This document shows positions 34,762 through 35,690 of a DNA stretch of 35,690 nt, in pieces. Every line of letters starts with the position of its first letter. Within the stretch, counting starts at the first letter, position 1. The position numbers and the translations under genes are program-made. Source of the stretch: an uncultured Lachnospiraceae bacterium (lineage in GTDB: Bacteria > Bacillota > Clostridia > Lachnospirales > Lachnospiraceae); the NCBI GenBank assembly GCA_947625205.1, contig CANQNN010000026.1, positions 1 through 35,690 of the forward strand, read 5' to 3'. The notes beneath the pieces were generated by a model. The model was given only the letters and a program-made list of their open reading frames with translations, was not told the DNA's origin and ran no database searches.

Positions 34762-35688
34762 TTACACCGACCAATACAGCTTGAGCTTTTCTTCCGCCTC
34801 TTCGCTGCTCAGGGCATATAACTCCATCAGGTCGCTTTTAACCTCATCTCTGGAAATGCCGTGCTTTTGCTCAGATTTTATAAGAATCTGGATGGCTTCC
34901 AACCTTCCTTTTTCCATGCCCTCTGCTATGCCTTCTGCACGGCTTTCTTCCCGCTCCGCCCTGCGGTCTGCCTGCTCTGCATAGTATGACATATATTCCA
35001 CCATCAGCCTGGGATCTTTCTTTGCTGTTTCCACTGCTTCCACCAACCTCTCTGTATATTTGTCAGTCGCTATGCCATCTGCCAGATAATTAAGGAAATT
35101 CCTCAGTTCCGGCGTGACGTCGTCCATCTGCGAATAGGGATTTAGGAAGATCTTCACCGCTCCGTCGCCGAGTGCGATCCTCGTATCTTCGATGCATCTG
35201 TTCTCAAAGGTATAGATGTGCCGCCCTTCTCCGAAAACATCCCGCAGGCAGATAAAAATCACGAAACTGCAGTTAAGTTCCCTGTAATCCGTGCCCCGCC
35301 CCAGCAGATTCGCATCGATCAGATTCTGATAGTATCGGCTCCTCTGTGGTAGGTTCGTCGCGTATGCCGCCTGCATCTCCACGTTGTATACGGTAGCCTT
35401 TTCGTCCTTCACATAGATGTCTAGGCGGATGCCTTTGGCGTCATTCCGGACTTCAATGGTCTTCTCACCCTCCGAATATTCGATGCGTTCGATCTCCACA
35501 TTCAGGATGATCTCCAGAAGTTGCCTGCACAGCTCCTTATCCTGCATCACTCTGTAGAAAATGAAGCGGTCCGCGAGTGTCAACTCTGCAAGCGGCTTGG
35601 GCAGTGTGTCTTCCTTGCTTTCCTGTCTGCCATTATTATATTCTGCATCAGGAATTTTTACAATGTTTTTTCGTGTGTTTTTTGCCAA
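34762..35688 (-). CDS. Rpn-family PD-(D/E)XK nuclease, start at window edge
   Basis: At least 308 residues. The frame begins with TTG at 35688, two bases from the window end, so the true start may lie outside. The N-terminal half is the Rpn/transposase-associated nuclease fold: LADRFIFYRVMQDKELCRQLLEIIL, then GIRLDIYVKDEKATVYNVEMQ with the Asp and the E-x-Q of the PD-(D/E)XK core, and RSRYYQNLIDANLL. The C-terminal part has a charged helix (AERE...GIAEGMEKGRLEA) typical of these proteins. Rpn proteins promote RecA-independent recombination in E. coli; many Clostridia carry multiple copies. Function here is inferred from family only. No terminal repeats were seen at its left side. Confidence 0.85.
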   Translation of the reverse strand: MAKNTRKNIVKIPDAEYNNGRQESKEDTLPKPLAELTLADRFIFYRVMQDKELCRQLLEIILNVEIERIEYSEGEKTIEVRNDAKGIRLDIYVKDEKATVYNVEMQAAYATNLPQRSRYYQNLIDANLLGRGTDYRELNCSFVIFICLRDVFGEGRHIYTFENRCIEDTRIALGDGAVKIFLNPYSQMDDVTPELRNFLNYLADGIATDKYTERLVEAVETAKKDPRLMVEYMSYYAEQADRRAEREESRAEGIAEGMEKGRLEAIQILIKSEQKHGISRDEVKSDLMELYALSSEEAEEKLKLYWSV

Positions 35689-35690
35689 TC

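Noticed and set aside
34762..35688. Rpn nuclease gene as part of an intact insertion sequence
   Set aside because: No terminal inverted repeats or target duplication could be seen on the visible side; the other side is outside the window.

Overview
The window reads as chromosomal DNA of a low-to-mid-GC anaerobic Firmicute, most likely a Lachnospiraceae-type Clostridium. The evidence is the style of the proteins (acidic-linker lipoproteins, zinc-ribbon membrane protein, BspA-like leucine-rich repeats), strong AGGAGG ribosome sites, sigma-A promoters with 17-bp spacers, a perfect CIRCE operator before groES, and a tmRNA whose tag is AEDNLAYAA. Almost all genes lie on the minus strand. The only clear plus-strand genes are a zinc-ribbon membrane protein at about 22.6-23.9 kb and a PHP-family phosphatase at about 33.1-33.9 kb. 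No tRNA, CRISPR array or intact insertion sequence was seen.

Reading down the minus strand from the right: an Rpn-type nuclease at the window edge and a flavodoxin-like reductase; the glycolytic run gapA-pgk-tpiA with structured intergenic DNA; a c-di-GMP pair (redox-domain/GGDEF/EAL protein and a degenerate GGDEF protein); groES-groEL under HrcA/CIRCE control; a scarred region (about 22.2-24.36 kb) with the plus-strand zinc-ribbon gene, a groEL relic, a BspA-like relic, a long inverted repeat and homopolymer tracts; a class III-type Fic protein; relA/spoT with a metallo-beta-lactamase-fold hydrolase; a TraX/VWA/MoxR/LRR operon; the secG-rnr-smpB-ssrA block, which gathers RNase R, SmpB and tmRNA of trans-translation; an XRE membrane regulator with a lipoprotein; a small membrane protein; and a five-gene set: response regulator, lipoprotein adaptor, RND pump, histidine kinase, lipoprotein.

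Most of this is housekeeping. The points most worth a second look are: (1) the zinc-ribbon gene, which has an eight-G run inside its probable promoter spacer and a frame break exactly at a dnaX-type A-AAA-AAG slippery heptamer; (2) the fusion of a C_GCAxxG_C_C redox domain to GGDEF-EAL; (3) paired hairpin repeats between gapA and pgk with compensatory base changes, related to an element behind groEL; (4) the MoxR/VWA/LRR/TraX operon, whose metallopeptidase-like motif has lost its glutamate; and (5) the Fic protein with a C-terminal inhibitory motif and spaced direct repeats upstream. Start codons were chosen from ribosome-site spacing and often differ from the longest open frame. All family assignments come from recognising sequence motifs, not from a database search.
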